From NCBI GenBank assembly GCA_938045585.1, contig CALIAU010000017.1, forward strand, positions 47,490-111,489: 64,000 bases of DNA, read 5' to 3'. Numbering within the stretch: position 1 is the stretch's first letter; the number at the start of each line of letters is the position of its first letter. Position numbers and translations under genes: made by a program. The notes under the pieces are model-generated. The model worked only from the letters and a program-made list of their open reading frames with translations. It did no database searches and was not told where the DNA came from. Positions 21,701-30,000 of this stretch are shown piece after piece. This DNA is from an uncultured Saprospiraceae bacterium (GTDB lineage: Bacteria > Bacteroidota > Bacteroidia > Chitinophagales > Saprospiraceae).

Positions 21701-24700
21701 ACCACTTCTAAATTCGCAACCTATTTCCGCCATAAACATAAATGCTAGGCCTTCTTGCGGCTCAAATCCCTCTGCTCCTAGCAAGGCTTCAAGCAGTGCT
21801 GCATCAATGGTATATGCATTTCCATTTGCTCCACTCAATGCTGGGTCAAGCATTCCACCAACAACCGCAGTCGTTGTACCTCCCATTGCATCCGTAAGCT
21901 CCACAGTAAAAGGTAGAATAGGATCCATGCCTACAGGTAGGTAAAATACTGGATCTACCTCTGTAAAATAGGATGAGCCAGTATTATTAAAGTTTATCTC
22001 AAAGTTATCGATAGCACAGGGTGTTGGGTTTACTGGGAAATTAAAGCCAGCTTGTATTTCTGGTTCTCCTGCTCGATATCTATAACATACTTTTGCAATA
22101 CAGTCTAGGTCTTTAGCAAGAACTAACAGTGGATCCACATCACAAGGAAGTGCATAGGCACATATATCATCAGGTCCACAAAATATTAAAGAGGTTTCTA
22201 GTTCAAAATCAAAACAGGCACCGTTTGGTGTCCCCATAGTAAGGTCTGCAGAATATATTGTCGAAGTGGAAGTAGATTCTATCTCTGTTAAGGCAGGCGT
22301 GCCACCATCTAATGTCACGTTTGTAGGAACTTCTACCATAATTATTCCTTCAGAAATAGTACCTCCGCCCACTGGACAAATAGTGAAGACATTCGTTTCC
22401 CCACCACCTGTATCAGGAATTTCTTCTTGATCCACAGTTGCTTCCAATTCAAAACTTGGGACAGGTGTTCCTATTTCCAACATACTTAATGCGCCACTAA
22501 ACCTATGCGGATTTTCTAAACTATCTCTTGTCCAAGGCCAATAAAAACCGGCGTCAGTACCAGGGTCAGGAGTACATTGAGCAACAGAAGTACCGCTATA
22601 CCATCTCGCATCATTACATAAATGTGTTCTAATTCTATAATCAGGAATATATGGATATGAGGCTAGGTAGGATGCATCAACAGGTGTTTCGGGTGCTTCA
22701 TCTGTACATAGTCTTATAATAGGTATTCTAAATTGTAATGTATCTGGATCAGCCAAGGCATCACCTCCCACTCCAACAAGTGGAAAGGTACCACCTGTCA
22801 ACGAAACGTCTGTATCATCATCAAAACAGTCATATCCATCTTCTCTTAATCCATCTTTTGTTTCAGCATCAACAAAATATAATTCTCCATATCTGTTAGT
22901 AGCACAAAAGTACTCACCGTCAATTGTATCTACTGAAGCTATGCTATCAGGTTCATAAATAGTGGGACCAAATGTATTATCTAATAATTCATAGCTAGCT
23001 CCCCCTGCATAAATATATGGCTCAGGAAATTCACTAAATAATTGTTCGACACCTACAAGACATCTATATTCTGGAGGATCATCATACCAATCAGAAGGAA
23101 TTGGCTCATCCACGGTAAAGTTATGTATTATCTCTGCAGCACAATTATCATTGCTATAATCAATTATACTTTCTAATTGGATACCTGGATCTCTAAAGCA
23201 CAGCGTATCTTGAAAAATACATGCTGTTGCTCCATTGTTTCCGTTAAAAATAGCTCCACCACCAATAAAATTACCAGATAAAGAGCCTGAAGGTGTTAAA
23301 TCTCTTGCATCTACGATAGCTCTTAAAACTGTTTTTTCAATAATAAGAGGTCCTACTGTTGGAGCCCCATTTGCTAGTGTTTCTGGTGTCAACTTAGTAG
23401 GAACTTTAATAGAAAAGCAAACTGTATCATTAAGTTCAAAAGCTCCACCTACTAAATCATACAAGGCTTGGATTCCATTAAATTGCCCTGGCGTCACGCG
23501 GTCTTCTCCCCAGAAATAAATCCTAAAAAATGCACCATCCTGATAATCATTGGATGAATTTCCACTAATGGTATGCATGTATGTTCCAGGGGTTAAAGCT
23601 GGATGAATATTTTTAGTAGATGTACTACCTGTAGCTCCAAGGAGCTTTATTCCAAGAAAGGTATCTTCGATTCCACCCATAGGTTGAATATCTGACATTG
23701 GGAAAACTGTGTTTCCTCTTTTGACTTCAGCAACTTCCAATCTTGCCGCATCCACATCTAATCTTCCTAGCAAATTAGATAGGAGGACAGAACCAGCCTG
23801 AAACATTCGCAAACTAAATCCAATTCGCTCCGTCCTATTATTCCATGGGGCTGGATTCGTTACTACGAGTTGGGCTGCAAATTCAATCGTATCACCAGGC
23901 AATATCTGATCCAGTTGGGGATGGTCATCTCCAGGGAAATCGTCCATGGTTAATTGGGTAGTTTTAGACCTATCTGTATATCCAAGATTACATCTTCTTG
24001 CAGAAACAAAAGTGGTAACATCACATTGGCAATTTGGAAAATCATCCGGATTTACTCGGACTACTGCAACTTGGCAGGTCCTGACTATTGGGGAGCAATC
24101 GCAGGTCGGACAATTTTCCACCACCCTAGTATTCATTACGAAATCTGTATTAGGAAGACAGTCAAATGTATCCAAGGTAAGCTCATAGGATATGTCGATT
24201 GGAATACCTTCAGTTCCATTGCCCATAGGAATTTCAAAAAGTGTACTAGACCCAAAATTTGTCGTTGTAGCAGAACCAGGAACACCATCCACCATGATAT
24301 TACTGATTTGCATGTTTTCTGCTGTCAGGGAATCTCCTAAATAAAATATTTCATATGATATGTCACCTCCTGGATCTGGGCATTGAGAAAAATCACCTGG
24401 ATCAAGAACATATTGATAATTTACTTCAATTGTTGAAGAAACTGGTCCTCCTGCTGTATTACCAAAAACGCCAAAATCATAACCTGGAAAGGCATTATTT
24501 CCTGTACCTATTGTACCCAGGTTTGTAAACTCTGATAATGAATTAGAAGTTAATTCTGGAGAAAGAGGATCAATAGGTGAATTTGAACTGGCAGTATTTA
24601 AACTACAGTTCCTTCTATATTGTGTCAGCACATTTGTGAATTGACATACCTGCATTTGGCCCGAGTCATCCTGTCCGCAGGCACCACCTGAGGCACAACT

Positions 24701-26173
24701 TAGGGGTCCTAAATATACTCTTAATCTTAAAGTGTCTGAACCTTCTAAATCATCAAACCCTCCATCACCATCAAAATCTGTAAGCCCTCCAGGACCATCA
24801 AAGTCCATAAGGTTTCCACGTAAGCTTAGAGTAAGCCTGCCATCATCATTTATATTAAAGAGAGGGCCTGATAGAGGTAAAGTAACCAAGGCACCTGTTG
24901 CAGAGCCTCCAGTGAATACCTGCACTGAATCTGGTAATAAAGCTCCACCCGGACATTCATCAATCAAAAAACGAAGATCATATAAGGCTCCTTGTATTTG
25001 TTCAGGTCGACTACTGTATACTGTTAGATCAAAAATATATTGTGCTGGTGCACCCGTTAGAGGGTCACATATTGCAGCATCTTGAACTGTGGTGTGTTCA
25101 GTAGTCACTACTGTTCCAAAATTAGGAACTATATTTAAGGTAGCTTCCTCAAAATCTATATTCCCGCCGCATAATATGCCATTACATGTACCAGCAATTG
25201 ACATATTTGGTCTAAATGGAGATATAAAACCTACCGCAGGACACATTTCCATAGAGAAACAAAAGTCAATTGTAGAAATCTCGTTTTGATCCAGTATCCC
25301 ATCACCGCCAAAATAGCTTGCATTCGCATTCCCATCTAAAACAACCGTTGCCACTCCATTCGCATCAATCATTATATCAGAGCTTGGAATGGGATTCCCA
25401 TCTACGAGGATATCATCTAATGATATATCAGGAAAGCCCCAATCAGAAATAGTCAAAGTAGCTTCTCCTGTACTCGCATCTAGGGTTATTTGTGTAATAT
25501 CTTGACTCATACAAAATTGCGTATTTAGATCAGATATTGTTGTTGTTGCTGCAGCACCAGTAAACACTATTTCAGGTGTTAATGGCTCTGTATCAATAGG
25601 ATCCAAAGGAAATTCTTCAGAACATCCTGCATAATCTAAATTCAGATTAATACCTGGTGGGTTTGCTACAAAATCATGCCCACATGTCGCTTGAATTCCA
25701 AACTGCAAAACCACTGCACCTCCTGCTTGGGACAATTCACTAAGTCTAAAAGTAGGACTTGATGCATTGGATGTATTTAGAGAATCTAATAATGACATCC
25801 CCATACCGTCAGGTGTCCCTATTTCAGCAAATCCTCCAAACTGAAGTCCATCATCTAAATCTAAGTTTATAATGACATCTTGAATGGGCTCTTCACTCTT
25901 AGTAAATAAGAGAATTGCCAGGGTATCTGGAGCACCACAAGACACTAATTTGTCTAATTGTGGATAGCAAATGGTACCTCGAAGGTCCAAGATATTTACA
26001 GCATCTGAACCACCTGTGCTAGTAAGTATCATAGAAGCAACTGTTGCTGCTTGTTCTTTTTCTAATTCAGAAACTTTATCTTTTCCAAAAGAAGAAATAA
26101 ATAGAACTCCTGTAATTGAAACTAAACTTAAGAATAATCGAAAAGTTTGTTTCCGTGTAATGTGTTTAATCAT
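9764..26173 (-). CDS. giant T9SS-secreted multidomain surface protein ('giant A', 5469 aa)
   Basis: A signal peptide is at residues ~1-28. Residues ~30-2040 are a long Cys-containing beta-rich region of unrecognised type. A HYR domain at ~2045-2130 (SITCP … VTDEAGN) is followed by eight DUF11-like domains at ~2240-3505 of ~160 aa, each with the GxAKR…ENxGN core and an acidic SDGSDPDPDGDGD-like linker. Next come HYR domains (~3510-3680), a lamin-tail-like domain (~3682-3842, LLITEIVQDG), a P-domain-like jelly roll (~3862-3998) and more HYR/Ig modules to ~5040. At the end are a carboxypeptidase-regulatory-like fold (VEGRVET-like region), dockerin-like loops (~5105-5172, GDINNSESLTGIDIVELRKL), a cohesin-like domain (~5235-5355) and a T9SS sorting domain (~5385-5469, NTPNPF). 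The likely role is an extracellular adhesin or matrix fibre; partner unknown. It has its own terminator and ~900 nt of upstream DNA. Confidence 0.93.
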   Translation of the reverse strand: MIKHITRKQTFRLFLSLVSITGVLFISSFGKDKVSELEKEQAATVASMILTSTGGSDAVNILDLRGTICYPQLDKLVSCGAPDTLAILLFTKSEEPIQDVIINLDLDDGLQFGGFAEIGTPDGMGMSLLDSLNTSNASSPTFRLSELSQAGGAVVLQFGIQATCGHDFVANPPGINLNLDYAGCSEEFPLDPIDTEPLTPEIVFTGAAATTTISDLNTQFCMSQDITQITLDASTGEATLTISDWGFPDISLDDILVDGNPIPSSDIMIDANGVATVVLDGNANASYFGGDGILDQNEISTIDFCFSMEMCPAVGFISPFRPNMSIAGTCNGILCGGNIDFEEATLNIVPNFGTVVTTEHTTVQDAAICDPLTGAPAQYIFDLTVYSSRPEQIQGALYDLRFLIDECPGGALLPDSVQVFTGGSATGALVTLPLSGPLFNINDDGRLTLSLRGNLMDFDGPGGLTDFDGDGGFDDLEGSDTLRLRVYLGPLSCASGGACGQDDSGQMQVCQFTNVLTQYRRNCSLNTASSNSPIDPLSPELTSNSLSEFTNLGTIGTGNNAFPGYDFGVFGNTAGGPVSSTIEVNYQYVLDPGDFSQCPDPGGDISYEIFYLGDSLTAENMQISNIMVDGVPGSATTTNFGSSTLFEIPMGNGTEGIPIDISYELTLDTFDCLPNTDFVMNTRVVENCPTCDCSPIVRTCQVAVVRVNPDDFPNCQCDVTTFVSARRCNLGYTDRSKTTQLTMDDFPGDDHPQLDQILPGDTIEFAAQLVVTNPAPWNNRTERIGFSLRMFQAGSVLLSNLLGRLDVDAARLEVAEVKRGNTVFPMSDIQPMGGIEDTFLGIKLLGATGSTSTKNIHPALTPGTYMHTISGNSSNDYQDGAFFRIYFWGEDRVTPGQFNGIQALYDLVGGAFELNDTVCFSIKVPTKLTPETLANGAPTVGPLIIEKTVLRAIVDARDLTPSGSLSGNFIGGGAIFNGNNGATACIFQDTLCFRDPGIQLESIIDYSNDNCAAEIIHNFTVDEPIPSDWYDDPPEYRCLVGVEQLFSEFPEPYIYAGGASYELLDNTFGPTIYEPDSIASVDTIDGEYFCATNRYGELYFVDAETKDGLREDGYDCFDDDTDVSLTGGTFPLVGVGGDALADPDTLQFRIPIIRLCTDEAPETPVDASYLASYPYIPDYRIRTHLCNDARWYSGTSVAQCTPDPGTDAGFYWPWTRDSLENPHRFSGALSMLEIGTPVPSFELEATVDQEEIPDTGGGETNVFTICPVGGGTISEGIIMVEVPTNVTLDGGTPALTEIESTSTSTIYSADLTMGTPNGACFDFELETSLIFCGPDDICAYALPCDVDPLLVLAKDLDCIAKVCYRYRAGEPEIQAGFNFPVNPTPCAIDNFEINFNNTGSSYFTEVDPVFYLPVGMDPILPFTVELTDAMGGTTTAVVGGMLDPALSGANGNAYTIDAALLEALLGAEGFEPQEGLAFMFMAEIGCEFRSGTMPAALFRGEGDCEPYELFDRGQPINTVPPESGSEFDIQVDDLEINCTEGGADVQITTLNVGKTNAGMTRVCLQLPADVMLDPADIEVLAPVGFEIENLMSTPLGTSGDMEVSFDGPVSLDVGGFFCVGLSLLIDPDQECGILEVGFQVKSVVEVVCPSEPTGNCSMESIVASEILPFEVVPAASVGDATLSAACNADPTLTDLEFELTLESLGSPFNGNIDVELFFDLDNNGMVDPYDTSLGTTMATASIPSSGTGTVNGAITVPGETACSIVAKLSIPGCGCSMLEIPFPEIEPAFLAALGENVAVCPGEPFVIEDICGELEMEFMPPAAGTVVIDDMAGTATIMLNPGFGVDAAVMLMTNFSIGSCVDQEFITKVRSVGDFNFGPYEVLACNDLSTELDFMIPSELQDDIMVTITPGTFLDDPNSIEPTFINPTSSQSYLVEFSLNGQCTSTSTIDLIVTERSEVTVNSMFEMCDTILDLEGIVDIDPPVDADWLTGGDGTFDGGTDVNTAVSYIPGPGDIANGMVTLFVETMQGEPCGNALARVEVTIEPDTIPPSITCPNDICVPNDEDWCGATLNLPLFPVEDNCTDDANIIIEYNVDMAGWTDVSPNNEFFPNDTTEIGIRVTDEAGNMDSCFFNFIVKEKQPPEAVCTNIVIDFGESEVCDTFVTAEQLGMFSTDECELDTLLIGLDTMNLSDTFFITGILSPADTTIQLVIMAMDTSGNSDICFPEVRIICGEVPDPEAPDLGVAKREVGVWLQDDGCALVTYELNVENLGNVDLMSLQVEDDLAAAGFGACGSAEIKEITSDDFLVNPDYDGFGDTDLLSGTDILEVGDKGAILFTVEACGCPSGTEIMNTATGTATSPEGTMVEDESSDGSDPDPGDDGETDTDESDPTVTTLDIMPDMGLAKRVVTASLGADGCTEVIYEFNVENLGNVTISDIQVEDDLAAAGFAACGTVMTSLTSDEFTVNPAYDGTGDINMLLGTDNIVPGDVGSILLTVEACGCPDGTMIMNAATATGTDPAGGDVEDNSSDGSDPDPGMDGEGTDEESTTDFEITEDPLMGVAKREVGVWLQEDGCALLTYEINVENFGNVDLMNLQVEDDLAAAGLGACASADIKEITSDDFLVNPAYDGMGDINLLTGTDILEAGDKGAILFTIEACGCPSGTMIMNSATATADTPGGDTVEDDSVDGSDPDADGDDDPTNDDGTTDTELTIMPDMGIAKRVVTSNLSPDGCTEIVYEFNIENLGNVIIDDIQVEDDLIAAGFGACGSFTTSVTSDEFTVDPAYDGMGNNNLLLGTDNIVPGDVGAILLTVEACGCPNGTMIMNSATATGTDPAGGDVEDNSSDGSDPDPGDDGESDSDEEDTTDFEITESPDMGVAKREVGVWLQDDGCALVTYEVNVENLGDVNLQNLQVEDDLDAAGFGACASAEIKEISSDDFIVNGAYDGFGDTNLLTGTDELEVGDKGAILFTVEACGCPTGTVIMNSATATADTPGGDSIDDTSVDGSDPDPDGMGEDSTDEMSTTDTNLDVVPAIGLAKRVVTLVNNDDGSATVTFEFNVENYGNLDVQNVQVTDDLLAAFMPCTDIEVIAITSDDFTVNPAFSVGDINMLVGDDDLPVGDRGAILLTINVDGCGGDTGPFMNTATVTADSPDGQMLEDVSQDGSDPDPDGDGDPTNNNDPTEIGFEFESAIGIAKAATQVINNADGSSTVTFEFNVENFGNQILEMVQVIDNLGIAFAPCADIEVLSLTSDDFNVNFPGGYDGVTDLELLIPSVDLEPGDVGGILLTINVDDCMGVTGTFMNSAFVSAVDPSGMDVFDDFSQNGTDPDPDGDGDPTNNDVATPVDFGFDPGFGVSKRLSEGPILSTEGCYDITFEIKAENYGDVDLANVQIVEDLTAVFGPGDIWEVVSLESEEFDVNVDFDGIADMNLLTGLDTLVNVPGGNEGAVYLKLNVCPDGMTDPYMNSVTGSATAPDGTLLTDVSQDGSDPDPDGDGDPTNNNDPTVFQLECEVPMFTNCPRPPVIIDAPEGWCTAFANFSPPLAEAECGLDTILQVDMTGLNTGSLFPVGTTILKWVAIDMFGNVSDTCEIKIIVNDFHTPPTIACPEDVEAENDPNMCGAVVNDIAPPADGIEDNCPDNLAVVYTIEDEFGDVIFCGVEDASGTKFPVGSNTVNYTIYDQPILLITEIVQDGVMSGVEITNFGPASYDISCLVIGREGDTPEEYIVDDITTIPVGGVYTQLFTNIPAGTSAGYYIGFMNNFIDAVAINGYIPTGFAWSGSIFGDDILRSSVCDTDSADDWFMATDCDAASFGILNDGLDILADNGTTTSLQSEAPSSANCSFTVTVLDTEAPYCAEYDTTALMPAVSPLPIQSGGCNMSVVNIPTNFLVGDVNVVGLNGTYPDMGELNFTLVSPSGTEVILFNNICAGTADYDISLDDDAANALSAITCGPLGAGGEFQPIEPLKNFFGEESIGDWTLEIFTSGTDMGVLAGWELQVSELAPYSQTDTILTNDPGECAAEFTWMHPRVGDNCCEGEIEVEYTVTGDTPLPISPLTGELNTETKSLPVIIQGTEETLIFGVGTTTVTYTITDAAGNVSTCSFDVTVEDNEPPVIGPLTCVDVTINLGPGECDTPYPYPPLDATDNCAIDSVQYTPPAGFDFPIGVTEVEVVVFDAAGNSDTCSFDVTVIEFVPTDNTLVCNGEVNVSLGPDCTATITADMILEGDNYGCYDDYCVTITDEAGNVVGTNEDGTNVLDLSHVGMSFTVSICEDCSDGVNCCWGIINIEEKLIPAVECPADITLMCNQTEDPSITGEPIVTSCEPNISIHYHDEVLSSGICDDPRAIINRTWKVEDEDGNVVECEQVITVLPFDFDQVAWPENFVLDDAYDCTDIEEDSTLVEPVNTGWPTIDGNPIIGDHYCEINVGYWDEYLIDANCPGAYEILRNWIVRDECMEIENDVNPLRHIQAIKVNDSQVPVFGDVIPDQVISTDYWSCSADFNLSAVLPTITDACGIAEIENIKVEGGSVTQLANGTYMLLNLEKGEHLVTITANDQCHNRASASFTITVRDLVAPNVVCVGNIVLSLSSTGLGTMFAESVDAGSYDACTDIQRRIFREDTPCGFPEDTEPGESIHFCCEDIGTPVMVGMAVWDDADMNGVFGTVGDNYSECWVEVTVEDKFTPQLGCPADVTITCDQDFTNLFITGAPAIGTVCNTADAEYEDDLSEFNECGNGVIYREWTIVGEAETCTQVITVVAFDPFTLDDITFPADYEGDCLSSIPDDEPIFTNSTCSMVGVHVESDTFYFDSDACYKVLNQWTVIDWCQYDSDDPNSGGIWTDVQEIKITDSEGPQIGSCQTIEQGGLNSDCILAELVVSNSATDNNCGFGPELTWFYQIDIGKNGTVDLSGEIEGSNPEITVTNVSVGYVEVQWVVTDGCGNSSTCTQDYHIFDGTPPVSYCQEISTSLGSNGEVEIWASDFNLGAEDNCDDQSQLSFSFTEDGNTPNMTFDCDDIPNGIAASIELDVWVFDSHGNGAFCTTTMVLGDNNDVCTDDTNAMATIEGRVETEDALGVNNVQVTVENMGIGEIYTADTDESGEYDYNAQMPVSFDYSVTPTRNDNPLNGVTTLDVLLMQRHILGLDIIDSPYKIIAGDINNSESLTGIDIVELRKLILGHYAEFPDNTSWRFVNKDFVFTNAENPWPFEEVSMIEPLVMNENAQDFIGVKVGDVNGSNDPSNLTGEELSDVRGKDALTISIEDMNMQAGEEYVLDFYIHDDREIVAFQGALVLDPEKVEILSVDGTSMEMGETHFGPEHLQEEGILTFAWTDPYNKGLSTDTKVSVRVQAKGAYSVKESIAIAGENTPVVSYYADGTTLTEELIELDITEREVLTFEVHQNTPNPFINTTSIRVDMPEDGLVEMKIMDALGQKISTQTHELTYGENVIELNGKMFLSGGVYIYEIRYKDHPVEVFKMIYAR
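17085..19460 (-). repeat. 948-bp super-repeat within giant A (alternating DUF11-like domains)
   Basis: DUF11-like domains 1, 3 and 5 (KREVGVWLQ type) alternate with 2 and 4 (KRVVT type). An identical anchor (plus-strand TCTTGTA, coding for LQ plus adjoining bases) occurs at 17514, 18462 and 19410. The spacing is exactly 948 bp both times, which is 316 codons or two domains. Equal spacing without indels argues for duplication of a two-domain block. Outer limits are approximate. Confidence 0.85.
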
Positions 26174-26895
26174 ACTAATATTTTTTAACCAGCTCTTGCC
26201 TACATTCTTGAATTTTTTAGGCTTAACTGATTATTTGAATAAGTGACTTGTTTTATGTTGATTTGTTTTGTTCTAAAAGAAAAAGCTAAAGGGGGTTTTT
26301 TTGGTGAATATATTTCTAGATGAGTGTTAACTAAAGGGAGTTTGGTTCTGAAGGGGTAAAGGGTTCTGGGGGTAAGGCATGTGCTTGACAGCGATTGCTT
26401 AAGGGTGGATAAATTGCATAGTGTCTTAATTGAATTTGTCATGTGAGAATGGACAAATACAAGAGAAATTGAAGTCAGTCTGACTCCAAAGTAACTTAGT
26501 CTTTCATTGTTGTTTTCTCTATATTTCATTGAAATATGCTAAAAAAGGTACACCCTTGTTAGGTTAAGTATTCAAAAACAGTTCCAATAATTTGAAAATG
26601 CACACCGAATAGGTGTTCAGGTAGGTTGCACAAATATACATATAAATTTTTATAATATATAAAACTTATATATAAATTTTTATAAGTTATAAATAACTAC
26701 AATTGAATTAGTTATATATAGAAGTAAATCATATTTCAACTTTAGAACATTCAACTTCATTGTATTATGATAATCATCTTGCTCGATTAATTTTTAAAAA
26801 ACTACTGATAAATAAAGGGTATAGCTAACGGTTCGGACATATGTTTAACGATAGGGTGTCCTTTCTGAATTACTAATTTCAATTTACATTCCCTC
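26174..26895. other. long AT-rich region upstream of giant A
   Basis: No credible gene; the minus-strand open frame at 26200-26529 is low-complexity in composition and lacks protein-like features. The region should hold the promoter of giant A. A minus-strand TATATTTG (-7 type) lies at 26631-26638 but has no TTG 19 nt behind it. Nearby are a hairpin ACACC-GAATA-GGTGT (26602-26616) and two near-identical copies of TATAAATTTTTATAA (26641-26655 and about 26671-26685), each almost self-complementary. Confidence 0.45.
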
Positions 26896-26990
26896 CCGAG
26901 ATAGGGATAGAAGTGGGTTGCGCGGAACGGAGTGAGCACATATGAACGGATAGCCCGGTCTGGAGTTCCGTAAGGAACGGAAGAATCTCC
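26896..26990 (+). ncRNA. structured intergenic repeat element, copy 2
   Basis: This is the second copy of the element at 9584-9680, in the same orientation and the same place relative to a giant gene. The closing stem GAGAT (26898-26902) / ATCTC (26985-26989) is kept. The 3' hairpin is GTTCC-GTAA-GGAAC (26965-26978), whose sequence differs from copy 1 on both arms while pairing is preserved. The loop is of GNRA form. It is followed by a plus-strand hairpin/T-run terminator. Two copies with a compensatory change support a functional RNA structure; transcription is not shown. Confidence 0.5.
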
Positions 26991-27012
26991 CAAAATATAG
27001 TTCTGCCAAACA

Positions 27013-27043
27013 AAAAAAAGACCACCCAAATGGGTAGTCTTTT
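27013..27043. terminator. bidirectional Rho-independent terminator
   Basis: A stem AGACCACCC / GGGTAGTCT (one mismatch) with an AAAT loop has an A8 run on the left (U-tract for giant B, minus strand) and TTTTCTT on the right. It is a near twin of the terminator at 9706 and lies ~30 nt beyond giant B's stop at 27075. Confidence 0.8.
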
Positions 27044-27074
27044 CTTCAATTTTAACGCATGTCTTACAGCTGAT

Positions 27075-30000
27075 TTACTTTACAACTATCATTTTAAAGA
27101 CCTGTGTCTGATAGTCTTTGTAATCTATTTCATAGATATACACACCTCCTGATGGGAACATGTTTTTATCTAGTTCTATGATATTCTCACCCGCATGGAA
27201 TGTCTTAGTCTGCTGTATCAATTTCTTACCCAATGCATCAAGAATTCTAAAGCTTAGCTCTCCATTCTCTGGCATATCTATCTGAATAACAGAGCTTGTC
27301 GTAAATGGGTTCGGCGTATTTTGGTACACAATGAATTCTTTACTCTTCCTATCTGCAATCGATAATTCTATCTTTTCATCTTTGAGTTCTGAACCATCTT
27401 GGTAATAAGCAACAATAGGCGTTTTCTCATTATCCATGCTAAGGATATCAGAAATCTGTGTAGAAACATTTGCTTTCAGACGTATTGTAATCTTATCAGT
27501 TAAGCTTAATCCATTGTTATATGGATCACTCCAGGAGAAGTTTATAATTCCTTTTTCTAAGAATGCCGTAGGACCAAAATGAGTAGCATCCATATCCATT
27601 GCTAGTCCATCTACAGACAGAATTTCTACCTGTGTAGGATCAAATTTAAGACCACCTTGGAATGCAACGATAGGACGGGTATCATAGATATATATATCTA
27701 CATCGTACTCCTCTCCTGCTGTCATACTGATATCGTCTACTTGAATCGTTAAGGCATCTTCAGTACGTACATCACTTAATTCGTTTCCAGTCAACATACT
27801 TGGATTACTGGAACTGTTCACATCTCCTACCTTGATACCAATAAAGTCTTCTTGGTTCATATCCATCACAAGTGGCTCTATCATTCTCAATTCATCGAAA
27901 GGCCAAGGCTCTTGCGGATTTGTAAAGATAAAGTCTGTACTTGCAAATCGCCAGCTTGTATTATCTGGCAGCTCTGCATAATGCCCAAGGATTAGTTTAC
28001 GTAATTCAACTATATCAATTCCTGATAAGCTTTCACTGTTGTTTACATCACCTGCAATAATTTTGTATGGCGAATCTAGTATGTCTAATCCTAAGACATG
28101 CCTCTGCATTAATAGAATATCTAAGGTGGTGACACCATTTAATGGATCATCATTTCTACTAGGTGTGACTGAGTAATCAAAGCTGATAGGCATCTCAGAA
28201 GGATATGTAAATACTCCTGTAGAATCAGTGCTTGTGTTAAATGTCTCGTCTACTAACTGATTCTCCAGAATTACATTTACATGATTCACTCCTTCCTCTT
28301 CTTCTGTATGTACCCTACCAAGTACTGCCGCTGTTGCTGTTGCATCGTCAGTACATACATCTCCAGAATCTGTTAAGATCATGGTTGTTGTGCAGAATGT
28401 TCCATTGCCGCTGGCGTCAAACACCCATATATCTAACTCTATTGCCGCTGCTATTCCATTAGGAATATCATCACAGTCAAATTCCATATTAGGTGTGTTA
28501 CCATCTTCTGTGAAAGAGAAACTCAGTTGTGACTGATCATCACAATTATCTTCTGCACCTAGATCAAAGTCTGATGCCCATACTTCTACTGTCCCAGTCT
28601 GTCCAAGGCTGGTAGAAATTTCATTGCAATATGGTACTGGAGGCGTACCATCAAACACATGGTACTCTTGCGTACAAGTAGACGCATTTCCACAACCATC
28701 TCTAACAACCCAAGTCACTTCTACGTATCCTTTAGGTACATTATTCACCGCAATAGATGGCGCATCTCCTTCAAACTCTCCTGCTTGATCTACTGTCCCA
28801 TCTTTGCCTATATCGATCTGGTAGAACCAAGTCAATGCAGGACCAAATCCACAATTATCATCTGTTGCGGAATTACTTACTAATAAAGTCTCTAGTATGC
28901 AATCAGCATTTAGGTTGCCTACTTCTACCAGTGCGCATTCTTGTATCTGCGGTCCGCTTTCATCTACTATTGCGATTGTTTGATTTGATGTCCAGATACC
29001 TCCTGAATCAGGATCATTGGAATCATACTGACACCAATCAATGACTGTCCATTCATTTACAACCTTATAACATGCATCTGATTCAAAGAAGAATGTATCC
29101 GATTCTACATTAATTCCTACCATGCTACAAGAGCTATTTGTAAAGAACGGTTGATCATCTGGCACTGTTTCTAAGCAATCTCCTTCATAATCTAATGGCC
29201 AAACAATATCGTCTCCAGTAAAGATGTCAAAAGCTGTCACTGTTATAGTCTGGACACAGGGTGCCTCTTGACCCTCTATCGTCCATACTCTATATATGAT
29301 TCCGTTTCCACAATCATCAAAGTTGGATAAGTCATCTTCATATGTTGCATCCGCAAGATCACAGGCAGTGGTAAGTGTAGGTGCACCTGTCAACAATAGA
29401 TTTGTATAATCCATATCGCAGGTAATCGTGACATCCGCAGGACATCCAATCTGTGGAACAAATTTGTCTTCCACTGTTACCTCCACCCAACATTCTGAAT
29501 AGTTATCTCCTATTGTACCAAACTCTCCATTCATATCTGCATCATCCCAAACAATCATCCCTACTAGGATAGGACTATTCTCTATGTCCTCACAACAGAA
29601 GTGAACAAACTCTCCTGGCTCTGTATCTTCCGGAAAACCGCAGGGTGCATCCTCTCTAAAGATCTGCGTTTGAATATTAGTACAAGCGTCAAAGGATCCC
29701 GCATCTACTGATTCTGCAAACATTTTCCCTAGACCTGTGGTACTCAATGACAGCACTATATTTCCTGTACAAACTACATTTGGCGATACAAGGTCTAATA
29801 CTGTTATATCAAAACTACATTCGCTATAGTTACTACACTGGTCTTTCACAATAATCTTCACTGTGTGATCCCCCTTGTTTAAGTGGGTTGCGTAATATTG
29901 TCCACTACCAGGTGGATCTTCAAACAGAGTTCCTTTCGTAACATTAATAAAGGTATCCTGAATAGATCCACAATAGTCTTCTAAGATAGGCATGTAATCA

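Noticed and set aside
26200..26529. 109-codon minus-strand open frame upstream of giant A
   Set aside because: No protein-like pattern, no start signal, and it overlaps the start of giant A in the other frame; more likely leader or promoter DNA.
26802..27029. 75-codon minus-strand open frame
   Set aside because: It spans the structured repeat element and terminator; coding potential is incidental.
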